From: Diploptera punctata
Lineage: Eukaryota > Arthropoda > Insecta > Blattodea > Blaberidae
Length of the DNA stretch: 64,000 bases
Assembly (NCBI GenBank): GCA_030220185.1
Contig: JASPKZ010001230.1
Span: 1,061,001-1,125,000, forward strand
Direction of reading: 5' to 3'
Shown here one piece after another: positions 21,686 through 32,435 of the stretch; within the stretch, counting starts at the first letter, position 1; every line of letters starts with the position of its first letter. A model generated the notes under the pieces. The model ran no database searches. It was given only the letters and a program-made list of their open reading frames with translations, and had not been told where the DNA came from. The position numbers and the translations under genes are program-made.

Positions 21686-22524
21686 TGTACCAGATCAAAT
21701 TAATTTGGGCTATTCACATGAATCCATATTATTAATTTATAATCAAAATTATTTGTAATTAGTGAATTCATTTTACAAACATAACTGGCATTGACTAGTG
21801 TAGTCCTATAGTTTATATTCTCAAATATTTACTCCAGAATCAATTTGGTCGCACCATATAGGCCTATATATAGAGTAGGCAATTGAAGTAACATTCATTT
21901 TTTTCTTGTGATAAAAATAATAGAAATCGCAAGGATTCTGTAGATAGGTAGGCCTACAGAGGAAATCTCGTTAAACCCTTTATGCGCGACACTAAGTAGA
22001 TGACGAGAGATTCTGTCTTGGGGGAAAAAAAAGAGGCCTAAAATATTAGAATAATAATTCGATCCCCGAATAAAGGTAGAAGGGTCTGACAGGGGAAATA
22101 AGTGATCAGAATACTTGATGTCAAATGTTCAGCGTACCGGCAATCTTGCGTTTATGTCAGATAAAATAATATATTTACGAAAAGTCCCGGTACCATTTTA
22201 TATGAGGCTGATGATCTCTAAGACAATTATGTTATTCTAATCTAGAGTCTCGACAAAACTGCTTCAATGCATTCTATTCTGGACGAAAACGTTTCAGTAC
22301 TCCATATATCTTTCCTTCCTTTCTTTTGGTTTTTTCTACGCCGGTTTCCCAAGACTTCCGTGGCTTTTCCTGCTCTCTCCCTCTTGCCTCCCTCTCTTCT
22401 TTAGCGTTTCTGAGTTTCAAAATAGGGCTTTTCTTTCTATCGTTCCTTTATTTTATTTACTTTTTGTCCTGATAAATCGCACCTAAACTTAGCTCCTATA
22501 TGCTTTGTTAACTCTACCTGTACA
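21686..22524. other. No recognisable feature
   Basis: Low-repeat AT-rich sequence; a C/T-rich patch at 22310-22400 is the only compositional feature. Confidence 0.35.
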
Positions 22525-22685
22525 TCCCCACTTGAAATAAGGGTGCTCCCTAGCGGGAGGCACTTAACCAAGATAGCTTAGTTACACTTATTTCCCCGCA
22601 AATTCCGCTGAAGTGTGACCAATAGGCTACATGTACGGTGTAGTTAAACCTTGGATACATCCCACTTCGTTCGTATTTATTTTAT
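22525..22685 (-). mobile_element. SINE2-related 3' fragment
   Basis: GGGTGCTCCCTAGCGGGAGG and TAGCTTAGTTACACTTATTT match the corresponding part of the SINE2c copy at 37580-37925 (GGGTGCTCCCGAGCGGAAG, TAATTTAGTTACGCTTATTT). The head is missing. Confidence 0.55.
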
Positions 22686-23184
22686 AGGGCTTATGATTAG
22701 CACTTTCATTAGCTATATTATCCCATAGATTTTAATTTGAAGTAACATAGTTAGATATAGGCCTAATAAAATCCTTATGTTTACGGACACCTGAAAGCTA
22801 TATGTTATTTCAATAGTAATTTCCCATGTTTCCTTCCAGTCTGGATATGAACGACATAAAATAAATTTCAATCACTTTGCCGCCCGGAATTAAACCCGGA
22901 CCATTCAATCCATAGTAAGATAGCCTGAGTTGTCAGACTTGTCTTATTACACAATGTATAGAAACTTCATTATTATTTATAGTCCATTCTTACTATTGAT
23001 GTGGATATATGCATATATTCATCTACGTGTGTACTCAGTTGACAATATGCATCAAACCTTTACAAAAGAACCATGCCGTATCAGGCCAGGATGGACATTT
23101 AAATAATTTATTCTCAACAAACTGTATATTTTATGGTAACAGCTAGATAATATAAGTATGTATATTTGTGAGTAGTATCTTAGT
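22686..23184. other. No recognisable feature
   Basis: A degenerate tRNA-like B-box occurs at about 22885-22895 on the minus strand (GGTTTAATTCC), too weak to call a SINE. Confidence 0.3.
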
Positions 23185-23358
23185 AAATATCGATAAAACT
23201 AAGTACGTATATGGTCACATGTAAAAATACATAGCCTATTAAATGTGAATGAACACTTAACAAATCAGAGGAGTTTTGAAGATTGGCAAAATTCAAATAC
23301 CTGGGAACAATAATTACAAAGAGGAATGAAGTCCAGAAAGAAATTAAACACAAGCCAA
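23185..23358 (+). mobile_element. LINE A internal fragment
   Basis: Encodes DKTKYVYG and then KFKYLGTIITKRNEVQKEIK, matching the post-RT region of the 9266-10090 copy. It stops where a SINE2 begins at about 23360, so the SINE either inserted here or marks the breakpoint. Confidence 0.8.
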
Positions 23359-23359
23359 G

Positions 23360-24245
23360 TCGGCCATGGTGGACTAGTGGTTACGCTCCTTGCCTCTGGT
23401 TCCGAGTGTCACGGGTTCAAACCCGGCCGCGGTCGATGAATTTTTTTAGGATGGAAAAATCCAAGGGAGGGACTTTAAGCCATGGGTCTCGAGTCTGGAG
23501 ATTTTCAGGCTCGTAAAAGATGAATAGAAAGGCCTCTAAGCAAAATGTACCGATCTCAAACATCATAGTAATACCTTTCTGCGCGAAAGTGCGTTCTGTC
23601 GTACTTACAGAAATGGCGACCATGATTGAAAGTTCAATTTTCTAAATTTCGGGGTTGCCAACCTAAATAACTATACTGTAATATTACATACTACCTACCT
23701 CGTGCGGGAAGTAAATCCACTGCCCTTTTTGTACAAATAACTGCATTTAAAATTAACTGAACTTTATTTGAAACAATATAAAACAATAAATTCGTACTTG
23801 CCGCCATTTTATGACTGATTCGTGTCACGGCCTGCTGTAGACTCAACTAAATTATTTTCGGCATTTACCGTATAAACATTGGCTACACTGTTAACGTTAG
23901 TCACTTGTTTATAATGAACGCAAATATTTCCAACAAAGATGTTATTATTTTACTATTATTCATTATTTTGAAAACACCATCTCGCAAAAAATAATGTAAA
24001 ACGCACGTTTGTGAAGTGTTTTTACAGAATCTAAAAAAATTAAAACGCTTCTGTAAAAACCACTTCCCAACCTCGCATTGTAATATACTATAGTTGCTTT
24101 CTAGTTGTCTCATTGAGTTGCTGTGTTGACCGCATGCCACTAATGACATCTATGGACAAATAAGGTAACTAAATAAATTTGATCTATTAACTCCTAACAA
24201 AGAGAGGCACTGACTCTACTCTGGGCTACGCCATTATAGGCGTCA
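23360..24245 (+). mobile_element. SINE2 (subtype b) split by repeat Z
   Basis: The head GTCGGCCATGGTGGACTAG and B-box GGTTCAAACCC are followed by the body to about 23577. The Z repeat (23578-24096) intervenes, after which the SINE2b 3' part resumes (GTCTCATTGAGTTGCTGTGT, GGACAAATAAGGTAAC, GGGCTACGCCATTA). Comparison with the copy at 7945-8760 shows the join. Confidence 0.8.
23578..24096 (+). repeat. Dispersed AT-rich repeat Z, copy 2, inserted in SINE2
   Basis: Runs from TCTGCGCGAAAGTGCGTTCT to CCTCGCATTGTAATATACTA. Because it interrupts a SINE2b whose unbroken form is known at 8160-8180, its borders are defined to within a few bases and its status as an inserted element is shown. It is internally shorter than copy 3. 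Confidence 0.8.
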
Positions 24246-24524
24246 GATCTGTAAACACATGATATTTTGCATTACAGAAACTTTTAACAAGTTCTCTAAA
24301 AAATGTTAAATAAAAATATAAAACGGCGATTCTTCCTGTTAAAATATCCTATATGGTTGTGAAACATGGCCTATTACTTTAAGAGATGAGAACATATTAC
24401 GAGTAGACCTATTTGGGAACGAAGTTCTTAGGAATTTTTTTTGACCACCGAAAAAAGACGAACAGACAAGTAAATAGAGAAAACTTCATAACAGTAAGCT
24501 GCATAATCTTTATGTGAACCAAAT

Positions 24525-24530
<6 letters not shown>

Positions 24531-24612
<82 letters not shown>
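24531..24612. repeat. (GA)n microsatellite
   Basis: About 40 uninterrupted GA units inside a LINE A fragment. Confidence 0.98.
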
Positions 24613-24617
<5 letters not shown>

Positions 24618-24676
24618 TCAAGTCTCATAGATTGCAATTGACAGAATATGTGGCACGAGAGAGAGGCATGGAAAAT

Positions 24677-25405
24677 GCCCCAAATGGGAGTCAATGACCA
24701 ATCACGTTTCAATGATTTCTGTTTTACAACCAATCAGAGTCGTGTTTCACGAAATATTTATCAGTGTTATATTTACCATAATAAAGAAAGCTCCTCCTTT
24801 TTAATATTCTGAACAGGTCTGACCATTATTTTGCAGTGACTGAGCCTGTGAGAAATACGGCTACCAGATTGTATATATAGTGCATAGATGTCAACACATA
24901 GCGCTTGCAGGAGTTAATATAAAAACATTTGTAACAATTTATTATACCACCAAAAAATGAAACCACTGTTTGCACTTTCTTAAATGTATTTTTTCCCAGG
25001 TAATAATCCAGAAAAATATAATTATCATATTTACATCATACGACATCAGAAATGAATTAATATACAGTTTGATGTGTTTCATTTTTTCTCCACTAGAGAG
25101 CATTCTTACAATATTGCGTTCCTTTGGCAATAAATAGTATGATCTGGTTGCAGTGATAAACAAAAGAAGCAGTAGAAGCGTACCTATCGTTTCTCATTTG
25201 TTTTCAAACATCGCCGTTTACATAAAATATATAAATATTTTAAAATAACTATAGTTAAATGATGATTGTGAGTAAACAGCTTAATTTTATTCGTTAAATA
25301 GTCCTAACAAATGTCACTCTTGATTTCTAAATTCTCTAGATAAATTCACTCCTCACTTCGTGAGTTGTGAATTTATCGATAATTTGGAAATCACTTTGAT
25401 AAATT
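24677..25405 (+). repeat. Dispersed AT-rich repeat X, copy 1, inserted in LINE A
   Basis: Starts CCCCAAATGGGAGTCAATGA and includes AAGAAAGCTCCTCCTTTTTA, ATTCTGAACAGGTCTGACCA, TTTGGCAATAAATAGTATGA and AAACATCGCCGTTTACATAA, all shared with 38125-40131, 49110-49795 and 63225-64000. It ends in a small inverted repeat (GATAAATTCACTCC ... GAATTTATC). There is no coding frame or clear terminal repeat; type unknown. Confidence 0.8.
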
Positions 25406-25545
25406 CTGTAGGTAGGGCCAAGAATGAGGTGTGAGAATAAATAATATTAATCATTATTTGAGAGAGGTACATTTTATGGGGGATGATTTGAAAAATATTA
25501 TATTGTTTCCGCGCCGCTATGAATCACCTGGTTTCATAGTACCGT

Positions 25546-26805
25546 GAAGTTAACGTATTTTGAAGTCTTTAATTTAGCGCAAAAGCTTTACTAATTTAGA
25601 ATATTTGCATTTACACAGGCCTACAAATTGTATAAATAATCAATTATTCTAAACGTTGTAATAATATACTTTTGAGGAATGTATCATGTTTTAGTGAGTT
25701 ATTTTGTAGTAATATAATTGAGATAGACTAAAGTTATGCTGTATAATTAGGTAATGCATTATATATAATTTTATTGGATATTTATTTTTGTTTTATGCTC
25801 ACATCACCAGTTTATAACATGATTTTCGTAAACACAAAAACGCGAATGGATTGTAAAACTGTACCATGAAATTCTTCAACATTGAAAAGTTGCCATAGCC
25901 GTTGTTTTTAATAGTAACAGGCATTAAATTCAGTCACATGAATCTCGTAACGTGTCTACAGCTGTAAAGTTGCGCAATCTTTAAGAATGAGTGAAATTGC
26001 TTTGATGTGCGGTACAAAAGTGACTAGTTTTGATGATAGAACAATAATGATTTGACTGCCTGTCTGATTTATGGCTTGGCTGGAGTTTCACCGCGTGGTT
26101 AATCACATGCTTTATAAATGATTTTCTCGAGAGAGTCAGAGTCAACTCGAGCGGTTGCTGACACTAACATATTCATGTGGAAGATCGTGTGATTACCATG
26201 AGACAATCTTCCCATGTTAATTTAATTTACTTTACTTTATTTCGTTAGAATTTTTATTCATTACTTATACTGTATACTATTTCATTATTTGTAAGCACTT
26301 TTAAAACCTAAGGTCATATCGTATCGGTTGATTTTGTTTTCCACGATACTATTAAATGGTGATTATAATTAAATGAGTCCTAGTAATGAAATTCTAAACA
26401 GCATTTGCATTTCTCAACAATAATAATAATAGGGGATATATTAACATTAAATATAAAAATAATAATAAAGATTACAAGATAAAACAACAAGAGAGACCCA
26501 ATTGAAATTTTATAAAACATTGGCAGTACCGGTATTATAGCCTCACTCTGATGGTTAACAGTTTAAATAAAAGCGGGTGCCGCGCGACAATGCTTGGCAT
26601 GCGGTGTTGTCACATTTCTCATAGCGCTATGGGCGTTTACGGTATTACACAAGGACAGAAGACATTGATTATTTGTTATTATTTGGTATTGTTTAACTTT
26701 TAAAATAACATTATATATGTATGTATTTATTAAATAATTTAATTCCAGCATTATATAGTTTGTAGGCCTACATAAATTTAATATTCATACAACATTATGC
26801 AGAAA
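25546..26805. other. No recognisable feature
   Basis: Long AT-rich stretch; a GC-richer patch at 26570-26640 does not resemble a known gene or repeat in this window. Confidence 0.35.
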
Positions 26806-26806
26806 A

Positions 26807-26807
<1 letters not shown>

Positions 26808-26876
<69 letters not shown>
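26808..26876. repeat. (ATT)n microsatellite
   Basis: About 23 units in near-perfect array. Confidence 0.95.
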
Positions 26877-26878
<2 letters not shown>

Positions 26879-27194
26879 AATTAACTGTTCGGTCTGAAAT
26901 ATTTTCCCTTGGCTGCCACATGTTGAAATCACTTATATATTAAACTAATATAATATGTAGATATTGTATTATTTTTAGAGCTATATATCACAATAAATCA
27001 CTGATAATCATAACAATTAATTACGGTATACAATTTTATAACTGGATCGACTGCTCCACGTTCCGAGTTTTAATTGAAACTGAGGGAAGAATATCAATGT
27101 GGCAACATGGTGGTAGTAGCTGTACTCGGGATCTTTGTATTTTAATAACATATAACAGCTGCGGGGAACCAAAGCAAGCCGTTTGTTAAGCATC

Positions 27195-27560
27195 ATAGTG
27201 AGGCGATAATACTGCTCTATGGATCAGAAGCCTGGATACATAAAAAACAAGATCTAAGTAGGATAACGGCGGCAGAAATGAAATTTTTGAGATCTGTTAA
27301 AGGGTGCACTAAGGAAGACAGAATCAAGAACACAGAAACAAGACAGGAATTTGAAATATTTGCAATAACTGAAAAAATAGATAGCCTACATGTAGACAAA
27401 AATGGAAGCAACACATAGACAGAATGAATGAAGATAGATATCCAAAACAAATAACAAAATACAAACCAAAAGGCACCCGAGATGTGGGCAGACCTAGAAA
27501 GAGATGGGCTGAAGTCGGAACGGGTCAACAGACCTAATTCATGAATGCAGATGATGATGA
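27195..27560 (+). mobile_element. LINE B 3' fragment
   Basis: Plus-strand frames encode ILLYGSEAWIHKKQ, AAEMKFLRSVKG and DRIKNTETRQEF, the post-RT region of an insect LINE, followed after a frameshift by GTRDVGRPRKRWAEVGTGQQ. The element ends in GATGATGATGATAATAATAA. The last 85 bases recur at 30786-30872. It is 5'-truncated and has frameshifts. Confidence 0.8.
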
Positions 27561-27659
27561 TAATAATAAAGATTATTGATTGAACAAATCAATAATTTAA
27601 CATAAAGCATAAAGGGATCAAAATAATTTAAGGAAAAATTACTATTAACGTTGTAATGC

Positions 27660-27790
27660 AACTAAGGAAAATCAAGAAAAAGCTCTCAGGTTCGTTGGGA
27701 GTTTGAACCTGAGACCTGTTCGAATACGTGTCTCGGGTGTTATATACCGCTTGAGCAAACTCGCGAGTTTCATTGGAATTTTCGACGTTT
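27660..27790 (-). mobile_element. Possible tRNA-derived SINE head
   Basis: On the minus strand CTCGCGAGTTTGCTCAAGCG and the B-box-like GGTCTCAGGTTCAAACTCCC are spaced as in a tRNA. The body does not match SINE1-4, so this is a weak call. Confidence 0.3.
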
Positions 27791-27891
27791 AAGAGACAGA
27801 TTTTATTTAACGCAATAGCGTTTTATTAATATGATTTTAAAAATGTAAATATATATTTCTCGATCAATCTTTTATAGAATTTAATACCTTC

Positions 27892-28295
27892 TCCACCGCT
27901 GTGGTCTCGAGGTAGCGTGCTGCCTTGTAACACAACGGGCCCGGGTTCGATCCCCGCTCGGGACAAGTTTCCTGGGTGAGTTTTTTTTCGTGGTTTTTCC
28001 TCACTTGTAAGACAAATGTCAGGATACTATAAGGCCCAAACTGTCCCCGAACATCATCTGACCATCATTATCATCAATGTGATATTCACCGCGTTAGATT
28101 AAGTTTAGGTTTAAGGCCTCACCTGCGCATCATTACCCATCGTCATCACCCATCATATCATTGGGGCAGCGTAACCCTCCTTCCAGGCGCCCCAACCTAA
28201 GAAGTGGGTTACAGTACATCAATGATGCCAGTAGAGAATACCTGAAATGTCGAGTGACAAACAGGCGACATTGAACAAAAAAAATACCTTCTCCC
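27892..28295 (+). mobile_element. SINE1 head and body joined to W-type 3' region
   Basis: 27892-28075 is SINE1: CACCGCTGTGGTCTCGAGGT, GGGTTCGATCCCCG and TGTAAGACAAATGTCAGGA. Instead of the usual SINE1 3' half it continues into 28140-28295, with GGGGCAGCGTAACCCTCC, CCCAACCTAAGAAGTGGGTT and AATGTCGAGTGACAAACAGG. These recur in part at 7625-7690 and 61380-61412, and the last also at 61855-61900. It looks like a composite SINE or one inserted beside another. Confidence 0.6.
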
Positions 28296-28396
28296 AAAAG
28301 ACTTACCGCAACTGGAGGCTTGCTGCGCAAAATAGAAATGATTGGAGACAGAAATTAAGGGAGGCCAAAGCTCGAATTTGAGCGAATCAGCTATTG

Positions 28397-28426
28397 TATG
28401 GATGGATGGATGGATGGATGGATGGA
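28397..28426. repeat. (ATGG)n microsatellite
   Basis: Seven ATGG units, the same motif as the SINE1 tail, but no SINE1 body precedes it. Confidence 0.9.
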
Positions 28427-29278
28427 AAATACATATAAGTGCCCTTGGGCGGGTAGCCTGTGGGCAAAGAGCTGGAAGTAGGAACCACACATTAGACATA
28501 GGCCTATATACACAGTGGAGGACTTCCTGGTCTGTGGTTACTAATAGGCCCCATGCCTGACGTACAAATCAACACAAGAGAAAAGACCATATCCCCTATC
28601 CCGTTAGGAATCGAACTTAATTTGCCAGAGTATAACATAGGACCACGCGTAAGGAGACACACAAATCAATCTAATTAATTTGTCCATTAGTTCACAAGTA
28701 ATGTCCAGAAACGTTATTTACGGTTTTATCTTATCTTGCATGTGCTTATTATTTTTTTTTCCTATTTATTTGCGCGACTTCCGAGCCAGTAAGTTCATAG
28801 GGGAAAGAGTTATTACCACAATAACTTACATGAGGACATGTAGAAACTCCCGAGTTGTGTGATAAGCACTGACAAGTGAGTTGTTTGGTTAGCACTTCGC
28901 ACGAGCCACCTCTTAAATACAGTAAAAACACTCGTCAGATTGACTGGCGTCAGAATTTGAACCCGATACCTCTAGGATGGTGAGTTCCATCTTTTATCAC
29001 TGATTCAGTACTCGTTTCTTTCTTTCCTTCCTTCTTTCTTTCTTTCTTTTCTTCCTTTCCTTTCCTTTCCTTTCCTCTCCTCTCCTTTCCTTTCCTTTCC
29101 TCCTTCCTTTCATCCATAATTTATTTGCCAAGTTTTATATTGCTCCTTCAAGGCACTCGCTATAAACTAATGCCCGCGGTAGAGGGATATATATCAGAAT
29201 CAAGTACTAAAGCGGGAGGAACTCCATGGTGAATGATCTACACTTATGAGCTACCTCATTGATAGAAAATTCCAATCA
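28427..29278. other. Unassigned, with CT-rich low complexity
   Basis: 28995-29115 is a polypyrimidine tract of TTCC, TTTC and TCCTC units. Weak tRNA-like B-boxes on the minus strand occur near 28612 (AGTTCGATTCC) and 28960 (GGGTTCAAATTC). No gene is supported. Confidence 0.4.
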
Positions 29279-29622
29279 GAATTCCTCATAAAACTAAACT
29301 CCATGGCGCGACAGGCCTAGAAGGTCCTTGGCCTACAGCCGGCTGCTGACCTCATATCCACATGTCTTAATCACATAGGTAGACGATCGTCCTGCCAGTA
29401 TATGGATGACATGTGGTCATCTTGTCGGGTCCCCCGGCCCTTATAGCTGGTTTTCTCAACCTGGAGTCGCTACTTATTGTATCTACCCAAATTCCTCACG
29501 ATGCTGGGTGGGCATAAATCCCATGAGAAGATTTCTTCCCCCATAGAGACTCGAATCGTAGCTCTGCGCCAAGACTTCTTGCATTAACCATTCGGCTACG
29601 GTGCGGGACAGGAATTCCTTAT
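29279..29622 (-). mobile_element. SINE3 with 11-bp target duplication
   Basis: GAATTCCTCAT (29279-29289) and GAATTCCTTAT (29612-29622) bracket the copy with one mismatch. On the minus strand the tRNA-like head CCGTAGCCGAATGGTTAAT and B-box-like GATTCGAGTCTC lead into the SINE3 body and the terminal AGGCCTGTCGCGCC. Confidence 0.9.
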
Positions 29623-30002
29623 GGATATAAGATATTCCTATGAAGTAGATTTTCTTGTCATTGGATTTGAACCCGAAAAATCCGAAAACATCTTCCTGCA
29701 AAAATAAACTCCATAAAGAATACATGCGGTCCTAAATTCCTTATTTATACCATGAGCTTAATGGTAGACTGTATTGATAATCTCCGTTTCTTTTTTTCTT
29801 TCTTTTCCTTAGTTTAACCTCTCCATTTGTAGGTACATTTATCTGCCCCCCCACGCTTCCCGAATTTAAAGGGGCACAAAAATGATTTTTAATTCTGGAT
29901 CACATACATATTTTTTTTGGCTCCACAAGGACATTTTGTGGGCTTTCCCAGATGAGTGATCGGCTCAATGTCAGGGCCACTTAACATGAACAGTTAAAAC
30001 TA

Positions 30003-30690
30003 ACTAACTAACTCACTGGCACTATCGAACCCGTAGGTTCATGGCCGCGCGGACATACGCTCTCCATATATATCCCTATCCTGAGCCAATGTTTTCCAAT
30101 CATCCCCTGTATAATCTACTTCCCTCAAATCATAGTTGATGTTATTCTCCCACCTCATTCTTGGTCTACCAACTGGGCGTTTTCCCTTTGGTTTTCCTAC
30201 AAGAATCTTCCATGCTCGTCTTTCATTCCCCATTCGTGCCACATGTCCTGCCCATCGCAGTCTACGAGACTTAACTGTTCCTATTATATCTGGCTTCCTT
30301 TAAAGACCATGTAGCCTAATTCACTGTTATGAATCTTCTCCATTCACCTGTCTGTTAATCTCTCTTTGGTCCAAAAATTTTCCTAAGAACTTTATTCTCA
30401 AATACTCGTAATCCTCTTTCCTCCCTTAAAGTAAGAGTCCATGATTCGCATCCATATAATATAACTGTTTAACGTTTTTTTAAAATGAGTTGGCAAGTCA
30501 AGACTCTCTGTAATGCATAATAACACGCATTTCCAGAATTGAGCCTATGTTTAATTTCCTTGTGCATCACATCCCTGTTTGTGATTATTGTTCCTAGGTA
30601 TTTGTAATTCAGCCACTTCCTCAAAATTTCCCTCATTTGTCATTAGCTGTCCATTTCCATTATATAATGTATTTTTATGTGTGAATGAAC
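30003..30690 (-). mobile_element. LINE A fragment
   Basis: The minus strand at 30242-30039 encodes ARMGNERRAWKILVGKPKGK and the GRPRMRWENNINYDLREVDY block. Upstream (30690-30250) are the decayed post-RT segments matching 9266-10090. The 3' end is the shared CGATAGTGCCAGTGAGTTAG on the minus strand, followed by GTTA units. Confidence 0.85.
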
Positions 30691-30734
30691 AGTTAAGAAA
30701 CGTTCATAAATTAAATAAAACTAATATAAGACAA

Positions 30735-30965
30735 TGATTATGATGGCCAAATGGTGCTCGGGACTATTTAAACCTCAAAGTTTTGCACCCGAGATGTGGG
30801 CAGACCTAGAAAGAGATGGGCTGAAGTCGGAACGGGTCAACAGACCTAATCCATGAATGAAGATGATGATGATGATGAGTTTCGCGACATATGTCTTACA
30901 AGTGAAGAAAAACTTCACCCACCAAAGAAAACTTGTCCTAATCGAAATCACAGCTGTGAACTAAT
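30735..30965 (-). mobile_element. Diverged SINE1-like copy with LINE B insertion
   Basis: Plus-strand GATGGCCAAATGG ... CTCAAAGTTTTG (30748-30785) and TTTCGCGACATATGTCTTAC with AAGTGAAGAAAAAC (30874-30915) are the two halves of a SINE1 body read in reverse. The interruption at 30786-30872 is the LINE B 3' end. Flanks AGTTTTG and AGTTTCG may be the target duplication. Confidence 0.65.
30786..30872 (+). mobile_element. 87-bp LINE B 3' end insertion
   Basis: Matches 27478-27555 with only a few differences, from GCACCCGAGATGTGGGCAGA to the GAT-rich tail. It is a very short 5'-truncated retroposed copy. Confidence 0.85.
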
Positions 30966-31090
30966 CTCGTTTCTTGATTTAAAATTAGCTATTTCTTCCT
31001 CAGTATTTTGATCTTGGACCTTGAAAACATTTGGTGGAGGACTAGGTCAGGTTTTTATCTTATCAAAGGGTGCTGAGATTCGTGCTTTAC

Positions 31091-31261
31091 TGTTGGCATT
31101 GATTTTTTGGCAACCATTACTCCCTCACGAAGGTCTAGTGAAATTCTTGCCAGGAAATTTTCTAGTGCCGGCAACCTCTTCCTGTGTGCTTCATTTCTTA
31201 GTGCAGAATATAACTCCTTCCTAATTTCGGTGCGAGAGTGCCGGTCACATGGTGACAGTAT
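31091..31261 (-). CDS. Candidate internal exon, unknown product
   Basis: The minus strand is open for exactly 57 codons between a possible acceptor (CGTTTTAAG before ATACTGTC) and a possible donor (ACA before GTAAAG). The predicted peptide is charged and helical in style (SRTEIRKELYSALRNE, LPALENFLARISLDLREGV), unlike the low-complexity shadow frames around it. Both splice signals are weak: the acceptor lacks a long pyrimidine tract. I do not recognise the family. It could equally be a relic of a transposon gene. Confidence 0.25.
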
Positions 31262-31299
31262 CTTAAAACGAGACGGACTTATATTTACGATATAAATGG

Positions 31300-32130
31300 T
31301 AAAGTTAAATGAAAATACTACAGTGTTTCAATCGATATTGGAGTTTCCTTCGAGTTATTTATCTGGTTCGAAATCGATGACTGCCATCATTACAATATTA
31401 ATATCTGAAAAGGTAATATCATATTTGTGTTTGATGGTTGGTTAGTTCATTGATTTTTTTGTAAATTAAATGTTGCCTGTTTCTGCTACGAGGCTAATCA
31501 TGATGTCAGGACATGAGATTCTACGCTTGGAAATTTTAAAGTTATACTTTTCATATTCGAATGATCTTTAATATGTTTAACACCTGTTGTTACATGAGAC
31601 CAACTACTTTTAACTTCTCCTCCGAAGGAATCTCTGTCGAAATTTCATTTGAACAATTCGAAAGCTTGGCTGTAAGGGAACCTGCGAACTTCAGATCCCC
31701 AGACATGTTATTCAAAGGCCGACTTTTAATTTATTTTTTCAAAATGGTGAACATCTGAACATTGTGTGGCAATGATTATGTAATAATGGGTATGAATGCA
31801 TGTATTTCTTACGCAAAATACTTGGAAATATTATATTTTCCAGTAATTAATATGCTAATTAAATGGATTTTGACAACGTAGTAACTTCATGAGGCCTGTA
31901 GGTACATTATTAGTTAATTTAATAGTTGTCGTAACATAATCCTTTACATATGTAGGTCTGTTACTCAGATACGAGGAACACTTACCGTTTTTCATTACAG
32001 AAATTTATTGTTTCCAGTTGTAATACGTAAAAAAAAAACACTTTACTAATTTATAGGAGGGGAAAAAAGTAATGCATCAAATTATGTTACAGCGAAATAT
32101 TTTTTGTTGGAATACGCGACCATATTTCTG
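31300..32130. other. No recognisable feature
   Basis: AT-rich sequence with no repeat shared in the window. Confidence 0.35.
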
Positions 32131-32139
32131 GACGAGGAA

Positions 32140-32425
32140 CGCCGCAGCATAGTTGATTAAGGTAATACACTAGAAAAGCTGGAAGATCGCGAGTTCGAAT
32201 TCCAATGAGGTCAGAATTTTTAAACTGCCCTAAATCATCTGGTGGCACCATGGTCCCGGTGTGACTCAGTCTCTAACTGAAAGGAGTGCCAGAGATAAGT
32301 TCTGGGGATAAAGGCGGCCATCACGCAGAGCTGTCACTCTGGCTGACATCTCATCTAGAAAGTTGGGAGCCTTAACCCCCTACTACCCCAAGATCATCCT
32401 AAAGCCTGTAGTGGGATCGCTTTAC
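32140..32425 (+). mobile_element. SINE4 copy
   Basis: The tRNA-like head GCAGCATAGTTGATTAAGGT with B-box GAGTTCGAATTCC is followed by the body shared with 14925-15185 (GGTGGCACCATGGTCCCGGT, GTGTGACTCAGTCTC, GCGGCCATCACGCAGAGC). A LINE A copy begins almost at once downstream. Confidence 0.8.
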
Positions 32426-32435
32426 CTATTGCTTA

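Larger units (their letters stand above)
24350..25545 (+). mobile_element. LINE A 3' fragment interrupted by repeat X and a (GA)n tract
   Basis: 24350-24676 follows LINE A (GTGAAACATGG, GTTCTTAGGAA, then CATAACAGTAAGCTGCATAA, and TAGATTGCAATTGACAGAA). 25406-25545 continues with GGGCCAAGAATGAGGTG and the final GCCGCTATGAATCACC. Between them lies repeat X. The segment that normally reads AATAAGAACAGTTAAGTCTC is replaced by (GA)n at 24531-24612. Confidence 0.75.

Noticed and set aside
24428..24733. Serine/leucine-repeat open frames on the minus strand
   Set aside because: They are translations of the (GA)n microsatellite and carry no protein signal.
28995..29115. Polypyrimidine tract as a splice-related or promoter element
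   Set aside because: It is a long low-complexity CT run with no gene beside it.
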